DNA from: Chitinibacter tainanensis DSM 15459
GTDB taxonomy: Bacteria; Pseudomonadota; Gammaproteobacteria; Burkholderiales; Chitinibacteraceae
Assembly (NCBI RefSeq): GCF_000429785.1
Contig: NZ_AUCN01000001.1
Span: 1 to 64,000 of the forward strand
Direction: 5' to 3'
Length of the DNA stretch: 64,000 nt
Shown: positions 26,317 through 35,558 of the stretch, piece by piece
How positions within the stretch are numbered: the stretch's first letter is position 1
Layout of the letters: the number at the start of each line of letters is the position of its first letter
Position numbers and translations under genes: made by a program
Notes under the pieces: generated by a model
The model's database searches: none
Told to the model about the DNA's origin: nothing
What the model saw: only the letters and a program-made list of their open reading frames with translations

Positions 26317-26364
26317 GGGTATCGCCCTGCGAGCATTACCTCGAAAGACTTACAGGCAGATACC
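26317..26364. repeat. GGGTAT palindromic element, copy 5
   Basis: 48 bp; GGGTATC at one end and GATACCC at the other, with GCCTG pairing inside. It ends one base before the uppP stop codon. Confidence 0.75.
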
Positions 26365-26365
26365 C

Positions 26366-27193
26366 TTAGCCGGCATTCCAGTTCACCAAGCCGAAATGCC
26401 AGGTCGCCAGCACAATCAGGCCGAACACAATGCGATACCACGCAAACACCACGAAGGTATGCGTAGACACAAAGCGAATCAGCGCGCGAATGGCGATAAA
26501 GGCAAAAATAAACGAGGAAATAAAGCCCACCGCAAACACCGCAATATCGGCGCTATCGAGCACATGGCGGTGTTTATACAAGCTATACAGCGAAGCCGCG
26601 CCCAAGGTCGGAATGCCCAAAAAGAACGAAAACTCGGTCGCCGCTTTGCGCGACAGGCCGAGGAACATCCCGCCAATGATGGTCGCGCCAGAGCGGCTCG
26701 TACCGGGAATCAGCGCCAGACATTGGCAGAAACCGACCTTGATTGCGTCTTTCAGCGTCAGCTCGTCTACCGTCTCAACCCGCACGGTGTGCTGGCGTTT
26801 TTCCGCCCATAGAATAATAAAGCCACCGACGATAAAAGCCACCGACACCGCCACCGGGTTAAACAGCACCGCCTTGATGTGCTCGGAAAACAGCTTGCCC
26901 AAGATCGCCGCTGGAATAAACGCCACAATCACGCCCAGCAGCAAGGTGCGGCCCGGGCCGGGCTGGCCGGCGCTGGCAATACTGCTGCCGATTTTGCGCC
27001 GGTATTCCCACACCACCGCCAGCATCGCGCCCAGCTGGATAAAAATCTCGTACACATCGCGCTTTTCCTTGGTCAGGAAATTGAGCAGATCGCCAGTCAG
27101 AATCAAATGGCCAGTCGAGGAAATCGGCAGGAATTCGGTGATACCTTCCACCAAACCCATAATCAGGGAATGAAACAGCAGAATCGGATCCAT
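26366..27193 (-). CDS. uppP: Undecaprenyl-diphosphatase
   Basis: Inner-membrane phosphatase that recycles the undecaprenyl carrier for peptidoglycan and O-antigen synthesis, 275 aa, the usual length. Both family motifs are present: EGITEFLPISSTGH near the N-terminus and PGTSRSGAT in the middle. Seven to eight hydrophobic segments. Known also as bacA for bacitracin resistance. The start ATG is the only candidate that keeps the first helix. Confidence 0.97.
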   Translation of the reverse strand: MDPILLFHSLIMGLVEGITEFLPISSTGHLILTGDLLNFLTKEKRDVYEIFIQLGAMLAVVWEYRRKIGSSIASAGQPGPGRTLLLGVIVAFIPAAILGKLFSEHIKAVLFNPVAVSVAFIVGGFIILWAEKRQHTVRVETVDELTLKDAIKVGFCQCLALIPGTSRSGATIIGGMFLGLSRKAATEFSFFLGIPTLGAASLYSLYKHRHVLDSADIAVFAVGFISSFIFAFIAIRALIRFVSTHTFVVFAWYRIVFGLIVLATWHFGLVNWNAG

Positions 27194-27309
27194 AGCGGGG
27201 CGCAGGCAAGCAGTTGAAAAGGTGCGCGATTATAGGCTTAAGCGCACTGTAATGGGCAAGTATCGCCGCGGCGGATGACGGCCTGATGATGTGGCGCGGT
27301 GTGAATATT

Positions 27310-27436
27310 TACACCCGCCCTTGGGAACCGCCCCAGGTGGCCCCACTCTCAGAAGGGTGTGCAATGCACGAGTGCATTATGCTCATCTCCTCCCTGTTGA
27401 CCGGGCGCCCGTTACCCAACCGGCGCCCGTTTTTTT
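27310..27436 (+). ncRNA. Candidate small RNA with anti-Shine-Dalgarno motif
   Basis: The 305-base gap between uppP and dciA contains no gene but ends in a strong intrinsic terminator on the plus strand (27402-27436). Upstream are two further hairpins (around 27329-27344 and 27360-27382, GCAATGCAC/GTGCATTATGC) and, unpaired before the terminator, ATCTCCTCCCT at 27385-27395, complementary to ribosome binding sites. Possible -10 at TATTTA (27306-27311). A terminator with no upstream gene on that strand implies a short transcript. No known sRNA family is recognised, and the 5' end is a guess. Confidence 0.5.
27402..27436 (+). terminator. Terminator of the candidate small RNA
   Basis: 8-bp stem CGGGCGCC/GGCGCCCG (27402-27409 with 27422-27429) and seven T. 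Confidence 0.85.
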
Positions 27437-27498
27437 GCCCTCGGCAATCCGCGCCAGCGCGGGGTATCTTCCGCGCGTATCGGCTAGGCCAGCGTGGC

Positions 27499-27933
27499 TT
27501 AGCAGCGATGATGGCGCAGCAAATTACTTAGTGCCTGCTTTAAATCCGGATCACTCACCTCTTCAGCCAGCGCCGAAAACGCTGCCTTGGCCGGCTCGGT
27601 CATGCGTAAAGTCTTGGTTTGCATCGGATTTCCCTGCTGCAGGGCAACTTGCACCTTGGCGCGGATTGCGGTAGCGTGCACTCCAGCCCGATCCAATGCC
27701 GCGAGAATATCCGGCTCGGACTGGCGCAAACGCGCCGCCGCGGCACTGCCGGGCACGGCCACCAGCAAGGTGGAACCCGACCAAGCCACGCCCTGACACA
27801 CCCGTGCTACTTCCGGGCTCAGGGCCGAGCGGACAATCTGCAGCAGCTGTTGATACTGATCGAGCTGACGCACCAGCCGTTTAAGCTGGAAATCGCCTTC
27901 CATCAGTTGCGAAACGTGGACCTGTTTATTCAT
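27499..27933 (-). CDS. dciA: DciA-type helicase-loading protein (DUF721)
   Basis: DUF721/DciA family, 144 aa. DciA loads the replicative helicase DnaB in most bacteria that lack DnaC or DnaI. Residues about 10-100 form the conserved domain (LLQIVRSALSPEVARVCQG, SGSTLLVAVPGSAAAARLRQSEPDILAAL); the C-terminal part is a helical tail. Neighbouring M23 peptidase and secA genes are the usual context in Neisseriales. Its start lies only 12 bases from the start of the divergent peptidase gene. No clear ribosome binding site at the first ATG; the ATG at residue 11 is an alternative. Confidence 0.82.
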   Translation of the reverse strand: MNKQVHVSQLMEGDFQLKRLVRQLDQYQQLLQIVRSALSPEVARVCQGVAWSGSTLLVAVPGSAAAARLRQSEPDILAALDRAGVHATAIRAKVQVALQQGNPMQTKTLRMTEPAKAAFSALAEEVSDPDLKQALSNLLRHHRC

Positions 27934-27945
27934 ACAAGGATTCCA

Positions 27946-28836
27946 ATGAATATCATTGTGGTGTCACCCCGACTCAATCAAGCCATCTCGCTGGGCCCGC
28001 GCGAACTGAGCGCGATTGGCTTAATGCTGACCGTGCTGATTGGGGCTGCGGCCTTTGGTTTGGGCATGCTGTTTGCCCCCAATCGGGTCGAGCCCCTGCT
28101 GCGCATGATGCCCGGCCAGCACGCCCGGCAAAACGAAATCGATGCCCTCGCGGTACAAGTCGGGCAATTGCAAGCCAAATTGGCGCGGCTGGATAGCTTG
28201 GCCAATCAAGTGGGCGACAAAACCGGCATCGATATTAAACCGTTTTTAAGTCAGCAGGCAGCGCCACAGGGCGGACTGGCTCAGCCCGGCCAGCATTTTG
28301 CCGTCTCGGGCCTGCGTGAAATCCTGCAACAAACCGATGCCAAAATGGCCGCGATGATTGATCAGCTGACGCTGGCCGAAGCAGTCTTGATGACGCCCGA
28401 CGCGAGCTATCTACCGCGGCATGCGCCATTGGCAATTGCCCCGCAATCATCGAGCTTTGGCTGGCGGATCGACCCCTTCAAAGGCACGCAGGTTTTCCAC
28501 GAAGGGATTGATTATCAGGGCGATAGTGGCACCCCGATTGTGGCCGCTGCCACAGGCAAAGTGGTGTATGCGGCTTACCACCCGCAGTATGGTAATATGG
28601 TCGAGCTTGATCATGGCAAAGATTTAACCAGCCGTTACGCCCATGCCAGCCAGCTACTGGTCAAGGAAGGCGAAACGGTCAAAGTCGGCCAGAAGATTGC
28701 GTTACTGGGCAGCACTGGTCGCTCTACCGGCCCCCACCTGCATTTCGAGATCCGCTACCGCGGCATCGCGCAAAATCCACTACGTTTTCTTGATGGCGGA
28801 CAAGCAAACCTAGCCGCGGCAAGCAGCAAGCCTTGA
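27946..28836 (+). CDS. M23-family (LytM) peptidase
   Basis: Envelope peptidase, 296 aa: an N-terminal transmembrane helix (about 20-42), a coiled region (about 60-145) and a LytM domain (about 165-280). Zinc ligands are in FHEGIDYQG (HxxxD) and GPHLHFEIR (HxH), so it should be an active endopeptidase rather than an EnvC/NlpD-type activator. Start: ATG at 27946 with AAGGA upstream; longer readings run into dciA. Located just before secA with the same orientation, about 110 bases apart. Confidence 0.9.
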   Translation: MNIIVVSPRLNQAISLGPRELSAIGLMLTVLIGAAAFGLGMLFAPNRVEPLLRMMPGQHARQNEIDALAVQVGQLQAKLARLDSLANQVGDKTGIDIKPFLSQQAAPQGGLAQPGQHFAVSGLREILQQTDAKMAAMIDQLTLAEAVLMTPDASYLPRHAPLAIAPQSSSFGWRIDPFKGTQVFHEGIDYQGDSGTPIVAAATGKVVYAAYHPQYGNMVELDHGKDLTSRYAHASQLLVKEGETVKVGQKIALLGSTGRSTGPHLHFEIRYRGIAQNPLRFLDGGQANLAAASSKP

Positions 28837-28947
28837 AAAAAGGTAGGGTGGAGTCCATTTAGGCCCAATGCCCCTGTTCCGGCTAAGGGCTTTTGAACTA
28901 ATTGATAAAAATTTGAGCCTCGCCGAGGCCGTCACGTTGGTAGCACT

Positions 28948-31689
28948 ATGATTGCAACTCTGCTGAAAAAAGTATTTGGAAGCCGTAATGACCGTTTGTT
29001 GAAACAATACGGTGCCATCGTCAAGCAGATTAATGCGCTCGAACCGCAAATCGCTGCCTTATCCGACGAGCAATTGCGAGGCAAAACCCAAGAATTCAAA
29101 GACCGGCTGGCCAAGGGCGAAACCCTCGACCAAATCCTGCCGGAAGCCTTTGCCGTCTGTCGCGAAGGCGGCAAACGCGCACTGGGCATGCGTCATTTCG
29201 ATGTGCAGCTGATCGGTGGTTTGGTACACCATCAGGGCAAGATTTCCGAAATGCGTACCGGTGAAGGTAAAACGCTGGTAGCCACGCTGGCGGCCTACCT
29301 GAATGCCCTGACCGGTAAAGGCGTGCACGTGATTACCGTGAATGACTATCTGGCGCAACGCGATGCGGCGCAGATGGGCAAGCTGTATAACTTCCTGGGC
29401 CTGAGCTGCGGGGTGAACCTCGGCCAGATGGCTCATCAGGATAAAAAAGCCGCCTACGAATGCGATATCACCTACGGTACCAATAACGAATTCGGCTTTG
29501 ACTACCTGCGCGACAATATGGTGTTCAGCGTGGAAGAGCGCGTACAGCGCGGCCTGAATTTCGCCGTAGTCGACGAGGTGGATTCGATTCTGATCGATGA
29601 AGCGCGTACTCCGCTGATTATCTCTGGCCCTGCCGATGACAACACCGAGTTGTATAAGGCCATGAACAACGTGCCAGCCCGCCTGATCAAGCAGGAAACC
29701 GAAGAAGGCGAAGGCGATTACTGGGTGGATGAAAAAGCCCACTCGGTGATGCTGTCGGAAGCGGGCCACGAGCATGTGGAGCAAATCCTGACCGAAATGG
29801 GCCTGCTGCCTGCTGGCGATAGCCTGTATGCGCCAGCGCATATCAGCCTGATTCACCATCTGAACGCCGCCCTGCGCGCCCATGCGCTGTTCGTGAAAGA
29901 TCAGCACTATGTGGTAATGGATGGCGAAGTGATCATCGTGGATGAACACACTGGCCGTCTGATGTCGGGCCGCCGCTGGTCAGAAGGCCTGCATCAGGCC
30001 GTCGAAGCCAAGGAAGGCGTGGATATCCAGCAAGAAAACCAAACGCTGGCCACCATCACGCTGCAAAACTATTTCCGGATGTACAACAAGCTGGCCGGTA
30101 TGACCGGTACAGCTGATACCGAAGCCTACGAATTCCAGCAGATTTATGGCTTGGAAACCGTGATCATCCCGACCAATCGACCGATGATCCGACAAGACCG
30201 CCAAGATCAGGTATTCAAAACTGCGGCGGAAAAATACAAAGCCATCATCACCGACATCAAGGGTTGCGTTGAGCGTGGCCAACCGACGCTGGTCGGCACC
30301 ACCTCGATCGAGCAATCCGAAATCCTGTCGAACATCCTGAAACAGGAAGGCATTGCGCACAACGTCCTGAACGCCAAGCACCACGCCAAAGAAGCGCAAA
30401 TCGTGGCGCAAGCCGGTAGCGCGGGTCAGGTAACGATTGCCACCAATATGGCCGGCCGTGGTACCGATATTGTGCTGGGCGGCAGTATCGAAGCGCAGCT
30501 CAAACAAATCGAAGCCGACGAAACACTGGACGACGCAGCCAAAGCCGCTCAAGTGGCCGCGCTGAAAGCCGACTGGCAAGTTAAACACGATGCCGTCCTG
30601 GCCGCTGGCGGTCTGCATATCATTGGTACCGAGCGCCACGAATCTCGCCGGATCGACAACCAGCTGCGTGGCCGTTCTGGCCGTCAGGGTGACCCGGGCT
30701 CAAGCCGTTTCTATCTGTCGCTGGAAGACCCGCTGCTGCGTATTTTCGCCGGCGATCGCGTGGCCTTCGTGATGGACAAGCTGAAAATGCCAGAAGGCGA
30801 GCCAATCGAAGCCGGCATGGTGTCGCGCGCCATCGAATCAGCCCAACGCAAAGTGGAAGGCCGCAACTTCGACATGCGTAAACAGCTGCTGGAATACGAT
30901 GATGTCGCCAACGAGCAGCGCAAGGCCATCTACAGCCAGCGTAACAAAATTCTGGAAAGCACCGAAGTCACCGACACCATCGCCGCGATGCGCACCGGTT
31001 ACTTTGGCGAGCTGTTTGATACCTATCTGCCACCCGATTCAATGGAAGAGCAGTGGGATGCCGAAGGTTTGGAGCGCGCGCTGAACGAGCTGCAAGTCAG
31101 CGCCGCGGTGCGCGAGTGGGTGGCCAACGAGAAATCTCTGTCGATCGAAGACATGCGCCAGCGTGTAATCGACGCGGCCAAAGCCAGCTACGACGCGAAA
31201 GTGGAACAAGCCGGCGAGCCGAATTTCCGCAATTTCGAACGCTCAGTGCTGCTCTCGCACGTGGACCAATACTGGCGCGAACACCTGTCGGCGCTGGATC
31301 ATCTGCGTCAGGGTATCCATCTGCGCGGCTACGCGCAGAAAAACCCGAAACAGGAATACAAACGCGAAGCCTTCGAGCTGTTTGCCGCTCTGCTGGATCA
31401 GATCAAACGCAATGTGCTGCAAGTGATCATGACCGTACAAGTACGCAGCGCCGAAGATGCGGCCGCCGTCGAACAGCACGCCGTACCTGCCGAAGCGCTG
31501 CAGTTCTCGCACGAAGAGCTGGAAGCCGTGTTGGCCAGTGGCGACGAAGAGCAGATTCGCGCCGCGCTGATGGCCGCCATGCAGCAAGAAGGTGGCCCAC
31601 GCATTCAGTTCAGTGGCGTAAGCCGCAACGACCCATGCCCATGCGGCTCGGGCAAGAAATACAAACACTGCCACGGTCAGCTGAACTAA
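28948..31689 (+). CDS. secA: Preprotein translocase ATPase SecA
   Basis: Motor of the Sec export pathway, 913 aa, at the SecYEG channel. Walker A is [13 protein letters not shown] (Lys108), Walker B region [15 protein letters not shown], the preprotein cross-linking and helical scaffold regions follow, and the C-terminal zinc finger [14 protein letters not shown] that binds SecB is complete. The gene is full length and unbroken. No SecM-like arrest peptide gene precedes it; the M23 peptidase occupies that place. Confidence 0.99.
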   Translation: MIATLLKKVFGSRNDRLLKQYGAIVKQINALEPQIAALSDEQLRGKTQEFKDRLAKGETLDQILPEAFAVCREGGKRALGMRHFDVQLIGGLVHHQGKISEMRTGEGKTLVATLAAYLNALTGKGVHVITVNDYLAQRDAAQMGKLYNFLGLSCGVNLGQMAHQDKKAAYECDITYGTNNEFGFDYLRDNMVFSVEERVQRGLNFAVVDEVDSILIDEARTPLIISGPADDNTELYKAMNNVPARLIKQETEEGEGDYWVDEKAHSVMLSEAGHEHVEQILTEMGLLPAGDSLYAPAHISLIHHLNAALRAHALFVKDQHYVVMDGEVIIVDEHTGRLMSGRRWSEGLHQAVEAKEGVDIQQENQTLATITLQNYFRMYNKLAGMTGTADTEAYEFQQIYGLETVIIPTNRPMIRQDRQDQVFKTAAEKYKAIITDIKGCVERGQPTLVGTTSIEQSEILSNILKQEGIAHNVLNAKHHAKEAQIVAQAGSAGQVTIATNMAGRGTDIVLGGSIEAQLKQIEADETLDDAAKAAQVAALKADWQVKHDAVLAAGGLHIIGTERHESRRIDNQLRGRSGRQGDPGSSRFYLSLEDPLLRIFAGDRVAFVMDKLKMPEGEPIEAGMVSRAIESAQRKVEGRNFDMRKQLLEYDDVANEQRKAIYSQRNKILESTEVTDTIAAMRTGYFGELFDTYLPPDSMEEQWDAEGLERALNELQVSAAVREWVANEKSLSIEDMRQRVIDAAKASYDAKVEQAGEPNFRNFERSVLLSHVDQYWREHLSALDHLRQGIHLRGYAQKNPKQEYKREAFELFAALLDQIKRNVLQVIMTVQVRSAEDAAAVEQHAVPAEALQFSHEELEAVLASGDEEQIRAALMAAMQQEGGPRIQFSGVSRNDPCPCGSGKKYKHCHGQLN

Positions 31690-31706
31690 GCCGCCACGCA
31701 GCCAAT

Positions 31707-31734
31707 AAAAAAGCACCCCGCGGGGTGCTTTTTT
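31707..31734 (+). terminator. Terminator of secA
   Basis: A 14-bp perfect stem AAAAAAGCACCCCG with its complement and a T-run, 17 bases after the secA stop. Confidence 0.92.
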
Positions 31735-31908
31735 ATTGCGGTTTCATCGCATAGCTCAGGGATAGATCAAGCAACTAGACCTAAAGCCGTGGCCAGCTCT
31801 AGGCCAGCCCATGGCCGCCGCTGCATATCTGCACAAGCCGCCAGCCACGTTGCTACCCGAAACGACCATCGCGCCCACGATGATTTTTCAACCGCAAATA
31901 CTCAGACC

Positions 31909-31958
31909 GGGTATCTAGCCACAAAGCTCATTCATAAATAGCTTTCCAGCTATACCCC
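31909..31958. repeat. GGGTAT palindromic element, copy 6
   Basis: 50 bp; ends GGGTAT and ATACCCC, inner AAAGCT pairing. It lies 5 bases after the stop codon of the TraB/GumN gene. The rest of the gap 31735-31908 shows nothing. Confidence 0.75.
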
Positions 31959-31963
31959 ATTCA

Positions 31964-32905
31964 TCACTTACTGGTCGCGGGCAAATTCACCGGCTCGACC
32001 TTATAGCCCAGCTGACGTAGTAGATTCGGCAAGCCATGTTCACCGACCAGATGCAGGCTACCCACCGCGATAAAGTTGGCCTGCCCCTCGCGCAACAGCG
32101 CATCAATGCGCTGCGCCATGCGTGGATTGCGCTCATCCAGTAAGCGCACCATCGCCGCGCGATCTTCGGCGGTATTTTCACATTCACACCAGCTGCGGTA
32201 TTGGCTCATGGTTGCCCAGTCCCGGCGATTCCATACGTCAACCAACTTGAGCATTTGCTGGCGGCCATGGCCATTTTCCAGCATGGTCAGCGCCTGTTCG
32301 TGCTGGGCCAGGCTAAGCTCGCCATTGTCTTTCAGCGCAGCCAGCTGCTCGGCAACGGTTTCCAGCCCTTTGACCGGAAGCTGCCGCTGTTTGGCCAGCT
32401 GCAGCAAGACGTTTTCGGTGCCATAGCTACCTTCCACTCCGGCCAGCTGCGCATCCAGCAGCGTTAAGGTCACCATCAGGAAATTGATGTCCAGCTGTTC
32501 CAGTAAGGCATTGGGCAAACACAGCCGGGCGAGCTGCGCCTGATAGCGCGCTTTCACGGCCGCGGGCACATTGGCTTTGCCCTGCATGCCGGCCAGCAAT
32601 TGCTGCGAGACACTGGCGTCATCCAGATCCAGCTCCAGCACCAGCTGGCGGCTAGCCTGCAAAGCACTGCGCACTTGCGGCCCCAGCGCGCTCCCTTCCA
32701 CGCGGTTGGCATGGATGGTGCCATACAGATAAGACTGGGTTTTTCCGTGACTAATGCGCCAGAGAAAACCGCGCTCGCTACCCACCTTGGCCAGCTGCGC
32801 CGCTGTGAGCGGAGTTGGTATCGGATTGGGGCACACTGCCGCCTGCGCCGTTGCCGCGAGGCCGCAAACGGCGAGCAGCGCCACCGCCAGCTGCTTTAGG
32901 CGCAT
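31964..32905 (-). CDS. TraB/GumN family protein
   Basis: Exported protein of 313 aa with a signal peptide (about 1-22). The two family signatures are present: YLYGTIHANR (GxxH) and NFIAVGSLHLVGEHGLPNLLRQLGY at the C-terminus, which form the putative metal site of the TraB/GumN (EreA/ChaN/Tiki-like) fold. The function in bacteria is not settled; metal-dependent hydrolase activity is presumed. Its start codon overlaps the end of the upstream MTHFR-like gene by 10 bases, so the two are translated together. Confidence 0.88.
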   Translation of the reverse strand: MRLKQLAVALLAVCGLAATAQAAVCPNPIPTPLTAAQLAKVGSERGFLWRISHGKTQSYLYGTIHANRVEGSALGPQVRSALQASRQLVLELDLDDASVSQQLLAGMQGKANVPAAVKARYQAQLARLCLPNALLEQLDINFLMVTLTLLDAQLAGVEGSYGTENVLLQLAKQRQLPVKGLETVAEQLAALKDNGELSLAQHEQALTMLENGHGRQQMLKLVDVWNRRDWATMSQYRSWCECENTAEDRAAMVRLLDERNPRMAQRIDALLREGQANFIAVGSLHLVGEHGLPNLLRQLGYKVEPVNLPATSK

Positions 32906-33834
32906 GTGGCCTCCTGCGCAGCAAACATCGCCGCAATATCGCGCACCAGCTGCAGCGAGGCTTCGATTTCGTCTTTACGAATCGCCACGCTTTCTACATT
33001 ACATCCAATGGGTATCTGCTTGGCAGCCGCATACTGCAATAGCTCGGCGAAGATACTCCGGCACACCGCCAGTGAATCCGCCAGAATATCGCCCGAATGA
33101 CGCAGATCGTTTTCCAGCCATTGCGGAATGCTGATCCCCAGCCATTTCATAAATTCCAGCGTTTTGGCCGAGCCGCACGGGGTAATGGTAAAAATAATCG
33201 GCACCATCGGCGTGCCGCTGGCCTGACAGGCGTAGTAGTAATCCGAGAGGAAATTCTTGGCCGCCTCGACGTTATACACACACTGGGTCACAAAAAACGA
33301 GCAGCCTTCGGCCACTTTATGCGCCACGCGCAGATGCTCATCCTGCTTCACCAAATGCCGCTCAGGAATCGCCACCCCACCCACCAGCAAGCGCGGGTTC
33401 ACTTCCCGGCGCAAGGCATAGGCCTGATTCACCGTCAGCGCCACCGCCTGCTCACGCGAAGCCGCGCCAACAAACACCGACACCCCTTCGCCCAGCGCCT
33501 GCAAATCGGCGCCAAACTGCGCCGGCGCATATTTACCCACACAGCGGTAATTGATCTTGGGTATCGGCAAAGCCGCCAGATAATCGCGGCTGTAGGTTAG
33601 CGGATCGAGCGTCGCCAAAAACGGAAACGGCCGCGCCACATCGGTACGCTCGGCTTCATCCTGAATGTCATACAGCACCAGCCCATCAATCGGCAGCGGC
33701 GCAATGCGCTCTACTTGCAAGGCGGCGATTTCAGCAATTTTCTCCGTCGGATGATTGACCTTGGGCGGCGTAATACCGTACAGCAGAATCCCAGCCTGAC
33801 GCTGGGCAATTTTGGTGTGCAATGGTGTGGGCAT
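32896..33834 (-). CDS. Methylenetetrahydrofolate reductase-like protein
   Basis: Protein of 312 aa with the MTHFR barrel pattern (LVLYDIQDEAERT, RPFPFLATLDP, YRCVGKY, FFVTQCVYN). At the place where MetF has FEFFPP, with the catalytic Glu, this protein reads YGITPP, so the Glu seems absent. It belongs to a subfamily distinct from MetF and probably does a different folate- or flavin-linked reaction, or uses another acid residue. Three hydrophilic Cys-bearing segments (FFVTQC, TPCGSAKT, IPIGCNVESVA) are conserved-looking. Operon with the downstream TraB/GumN gene. Confidence 0.75.
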   Translation of the reverse strand: MPTPLHTKIAQRQAGILLYGITPPKVNHPTEKIAEIAALQVERIAPLPIDGLVLYDIQDEAERTDVARPFPFLATLDPLTYSRDYLAALPIPKINYRCVGKYAPAQFGADLQALGEGVSVFVGAASREQAVALTVNQAYALRREVNPRLLVGGVAIPERHLVKQDEHLRVAHKVAEGCSFFVTQCVYNVEAAKNFLSDYYYACQASGTPMVPIIFTITPCGSAKTLEFMKWLGISIPQWLENDLRHSGDILADSLAVCRSIFAELLQYAAAKQIPIGCNVESVAIRKDEIEASLQLVRDIAAMFAAQEATCA

Positions 33835-34111
33835 GAACAGGCTCGCAATCGTTTGCGCGATTTTACCCAGTTTTAGGCCCTGCGGGGCTGAGAAACCGTG
33901 CCCTAGCTATTTGAAAAAGCGCAGAAATCTACCCCTGATTGGCCCGTTTACTCGCCCAATCGTACCCACCCCTGTGCCGGTATAAGCCAATCTGGCCCAG
34001 CGCCACCGCTTCCCGCTAGCTTTGTATTGGCTTAGGTAGGGCTTTCTCGCATTGCTGCACTGGTGTGAAGCGCTGAGAATGAGCTTTTTAACGCATGGCA
34101 GAAGGTGAAAA

Positions 34112-34858
34112 ATGCAAATCCGCACTCTCTTTTCGACCCTGGCGCTGGCCATGGGCCTGTCTTTGGCACCGGCACACGCTGAGCGTGTCTACACCGTGGG
34201 GACAGACGCCACATTTGCGCCATTTGAATCGTTGAGCCAGAACCGCGAAGTGGTTGGTTTTGATGCGGATCTGATCAAAGCCATTGCGCAAAAAGCCGGC
34301 TTAAAAATCAAAATCATCAACACCCCATGGGAAGGCCTGTTTGCCGGCCTGAATAATGGTGAGCGCGATATCGTGATCGCCGCCGTCACCATCACACCCG
34401 AGCGCAAAGCCAGCATGGATTTCAGCGAGCCATATTTTGAAGCCAAACAGCTGATCATCGTGCGCGATGGCAGCAAAGTGACCAAACTGGCCGATCTGAA
34501 AGGCAAAAAAGTCGGCGTACAAACCGGCACCACCGGCGACACCGTGGCGCAAAAAGCCTTTGGTAAAACCAGCCCGGATATCCGCCGCTATGAAAACATT
34601 GTGCTGGCCATGACCGAGCTGCGCGCTGGCGGTATCGAGGCCGTGGTGGCCGACAATGGCGTGGTGAATAACTATCTGGTGAACAACAAAAACAGCAAGC
34701 TCAAAACCATCGATGACAGCAGCTTTGCAAAAGAGTACTACGGCATTGCGGTGAAAAAAGGCAATAAAGCCCTGCTGGATCAGCTGAACAAAGGCCTGGC
34801 CGCCACCAAGGCCGATGGCACTTTCCAGAAAATCTCGCAGCAATATTTCGGCCACTAA
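34112..34858 (+). CDS. Periplasmic amino-acid binding protein (family 3)
   Basis: ABC-type solute-binding protein, 248 aa, with signal peptide (about 1-23). The mature sequence has TVGTDATFAPFESLSQNREVVGFDADLIKAIA and the hinge region GVQTGTTGD typical of basic or polar amino-acid binders (HisJ/GlnH/ArtJ group). No permease or ATPase follows; a terminator comes 23 bases after the stop, so transport partners must be encoded elsewhere. The gap 33835-34111 upstream holds no gene. Confidence 0.92.
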   Translation: MQIRTLFSTLALAMGLSLAPAHAERVYTVGTDATFAPFESLSQNREVVGFDADLIKAIAQKAGLKIKIINTPWEGLFAGLNNGERDIVIAAVTITPERKASMDFSEPYFEAKQLIIVRDGSKVTKLADLKGKKVGVQTGTTGDTVAQKAFGKTSPDIRRYENIVLAMTELRAGGIEAVVADNGVVNNYLVNNKNSKLKTIDDSSFAKEYYGIAVKKGNKALLDQLNKGLAATKADGTFQKISQQYFGH

Positions 34859-34880
34859 GCCAGCGCGAGCACTCGCACCC

Positions 34881-34905
34881 AGCCCGGCCTAGCGCCGGGC
34901 TTTTT
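34881..34905 (+). terminator. Terminator of the amino-acid binding protein gene
   Basis: Stem AGCCCGGC/GCCGGGCT with a five-base loop and TTTTTGTTT. The convergent gene ends at 34908. Confidence 0.9.
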
Positions 34906-34907
34906 GT

Positions 34908-35246
34908 TTAGCCGGCCGCCGCCGGATTGGGTAAGGTCAGCCCGCCACTGAGCGCGCCATCGCCATAGGTGCGCAGCACTTGCGCAATGATGACCTGATA
35001 ACCGCCTAGCCACGTTTGATAGCGCTGCTTGGCGGCCAAATGCTGCGGATGCGCCATCAATTCGCGCAGGCCCGCTTCGCTGGCCCAGTAATACACATTG
35101 GCAATTCGCCCGGTTTTCGGGTCTTCCCAGCTTTCTTCGCCCAGATAGCCCTGGCTGGCTTTGGCGGCGGCAGCGATCTGCGCATCCAGCGCTTCAAACT
35201 CGGCATCGTATTGCTTGGGCGTGAAAATAAAGGTGGCGGAATACAT
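34908..35246 (-). CDS. Antibiotic biosynthesis monooxygenase (ABM) domain protein
   Basis: Small single-domain dimeric alpha/beta barrel protein, 112 aa. Typical segments: MYSATFIFTPKQYDAEF at the N-terminus, GYLGEESWED and VYYWASEAGLRELMAHPQH. Such proteins act as small monooxygenases, haem-degrading enzymes or of unknown role. The start at 35246 fits the family; an ATG at 35285 with AGGG upstream is an alternative that adds 13 residues. Confidence 0.8.
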   Translation of the reverse strand: MYSATFIFTPKQYDAEFEALDAQIAAAAKASQGYLGEESWEDPKTGRIANVYYWASEAGLRELMAHPQHLAAKQRYQTWLGGYQVIIAQVLRTYGDGALSGGLTLPNPAAAG

Positions 35247-35356
35247 CGCGGGCGCTCGCAAAGGGTGAGTCAATGTCCTTGTCATTTTACCCTGCCCCGC
35301 CCCATCCGCTCGCGGCACTGCCAGCCCGCGCCAAGATAGCCGCTTATACCGCCCCA

Positions 35357-35404
35357 GGGTATCGAGCTATCAGCATTATTAAAAATAGCATTCCAGCCAA
35401 TACC
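35357..35404. repeat. GGGTAT palindromic element, copy 7
   Basis: 48 bp; ends GGGTAT and AATACC with an AT-rich middle. It lies in the divergent gap between the ABM and MFS genes, one of the few copies not near a gene end. Confidence 0.7.
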
Positions 35405-35558
35405 TATAACCAGCCTACCGATGCAGCCAATCGTAATTTAGGAAAGGTTTGCCTGACAGTTGGTTACACGTCATTCCGTTGTCATTTTGATAGCATGAAT
35501 TGGCCATCGTTACTTATCCGGTGCCGGTGGCGACATCCCACTCTCACAAGGAGGCTTC

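Noticed and set aside
24186-27173. Series of plus-strand open frames opposite HD-GYP, M14 peptidase and uppP
   Set aside because: All are shadows of well-supported minus-strand genes.
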